A stretch of DNA of 6,306 nucleotides from Nocardioidaceae bacterium (GTDB lineage: Bacteria; Actinomycetota; Actinomycetes; Propionibacteriales; Nocardioidaceae): assembly GCA_013696065.1 (NCBI GenBank), contig JACCZJ010000236.1, positions 1 to 6,306 of the forward strand, in the 5' to 3' direction. Positions 6,110 through 6,306 of the stretch are shown here, piece by piece. Below the pieces are notes generated by a model that saw nothing but the letters and a program-made list of their open reading frames with translations, searched no databases and was not told the origin of the DNA. Numbering within the stretch: position 1 is the stretch's first letter; each line of letters starts with the position of its first letter. The position numbers were made by a program, and so were the translations under genes.

Positions 6110-6306
6110 TCAGGGCCGTGGCCTACCCGAACTCGTTGGAGCCGTGGGAGCCGTGGCCGTCGGCGCAGTGGTTGGCGCAGTAGTCGGTGGCTCACTGGTC
6201 GTGGGCGGGTCGCTCGTCGGCGGCTCTCGCGTCGTGGGCGGGTCGCTCGTCGGCGGCTCTCGCGTCGTGGGCGGGTCGCTCGTCGGCGGCTCTCGCGTCG
6301 TGGGCG
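6110..6306 (-). CDS. Pro/Thr-rich C-terminal tail, probably of a PonA-type bifunctional penicillin-binding protein (5' part outside window)
   Basis: A minus-strand frame enters at the window end and stops with TGA at 6110-6112. The 65 visible codons encode tandem 11-residue units PPTTREPPTSD, then a diverged unit PPTTSEPPTTA (6176-6208), then a 21-residue PTTAPTATAPTAPTSSGRPRP tail. Proline- and threonine-rich C-terminal extensions outside the membrane are known in actinobacterial class A PBPs such as PonA1. The ponA-then-GT87 order matches mycobacterial Rv0050-Rv0051, and the GT87 gene here starts 20 bp downstream. The catalytic transglycosylase and transpeptidase domains are not in the window, so the PBP identity rests on context. 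The tail could equally belong to another wall-spanning protein. That the minus strand is the coding one is supported by the amino-acid repeat continuing in diverged form past the perfect DNA repeats. Confidence 0.6.
   Translation of the reverse strand, partial: PTTREPPTSDPPTTREPPTSDPPTTREPPTSDPPTTSEPPTTAPTTAPTATAPTAPTSSGRPRP
6198..6306. repeat. Perfect 33-bp tandem repeat, 3.3 copies, continuing past the window
   Basis: Three identical 33-bp units lie at 6198-6230, 6231-6263 and 6264-6296, and a fourth begins at 6297 and is cut by the window end. Each starts GTCGTGGGCG on the plus strand. The length is 11 codons, so copy-number change keeps the minus-strand frame. The sequence at 6183-6197 is a diverged copy of the unit's end. 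Identity at every base, including synonymous positions, points to recent expansion by slippage or unequal recombination. There are no spacers, so it is not a CRISPR array. Confidence 0.95.

Noticed and set aside
6198..6306. CRISPR array or plus-strand coding repeat
   Set aside because: The units are contiguous without spacers. The plus-strand reading (a WAGRSSAALAS-type repeat) is open too, but only the minus-strand reading continues into a diverged repeat and a typical Pro/Thr tail before its stop.

Overview
The window looks like chromosomal DNA from a high-GC actinobacterium. The evidence is GC-rich third codon positions, GTG/TTG start candidates, and protein families typical of Actinomycetota: a TAP-like hydrolase, a FemAB/FemX transferase, a GT87 membrane glycosyltransferase, and the Pro/Thr-rich tail expected of a PonA-type penicillin-binding protein. 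No phage, insertion-sequence, tRNA or rRNA signature is visible. A FemX-like enzyme next to an alanine-racemase-like protein suggests an organism with an amino-acid cross-bridge in its peptidoglycan, as in Streptomyces and LL-DAP/glycine actinobacteria. That last point is inference.

Layout. Bases 1-523 (+) hold the last third of a secreted-type alpha/beta hydrolase. Bases 524-774 are non-coding and hold several GTCAC words in both orientations. Bases 775-2052 (+) encode a Tat-exported clan GH-A-like glycoside hydrolase. A FemX/FemAB peptidyltransferase follows after 9 bp (2062-3186), and then an alanine-racemase fold protein (3224-4231; upstream start possible at 3200). These three genes probably form one transcription unit. 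Bases 4295-4564 (+) may encode a small, very acidic, probably disordered protein. Its stop codon overlaps tail-to-tail with a GT87-type membrane glycosyltransferase on the minus strand (6089-4554). Upstream of that, also on the minus strand, is the C-terminal end of a Pro/Thr-rich protein (6306-6110) made of 11-residue repeats, most probably the tail of PonA. Its coding DNA is a perfect 33-bp tandem repeat that runs off the window.

How the genes fit together. Two convergent cell-envelope blocks meet at about 4560. The plus-strand block suggests cross-bridge assembly (FemX), an amino-acid racemase-like enzyme and an exported glycan hydrolase. The minus-strand block resembles the ponA-GT87 pair known from mycobacteria (Rv0050-Rv0051): a peptidoglycan polymerase followed by a polyprenyl-phosphate-sugar-dependent glycosyltransferase. 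I see no clearly new defence or mobile system. The points most worth checking are the altered active-site positions of the racemase, the unassigned exported hydrolase, the expanding repeat tail and the small acidic gene.
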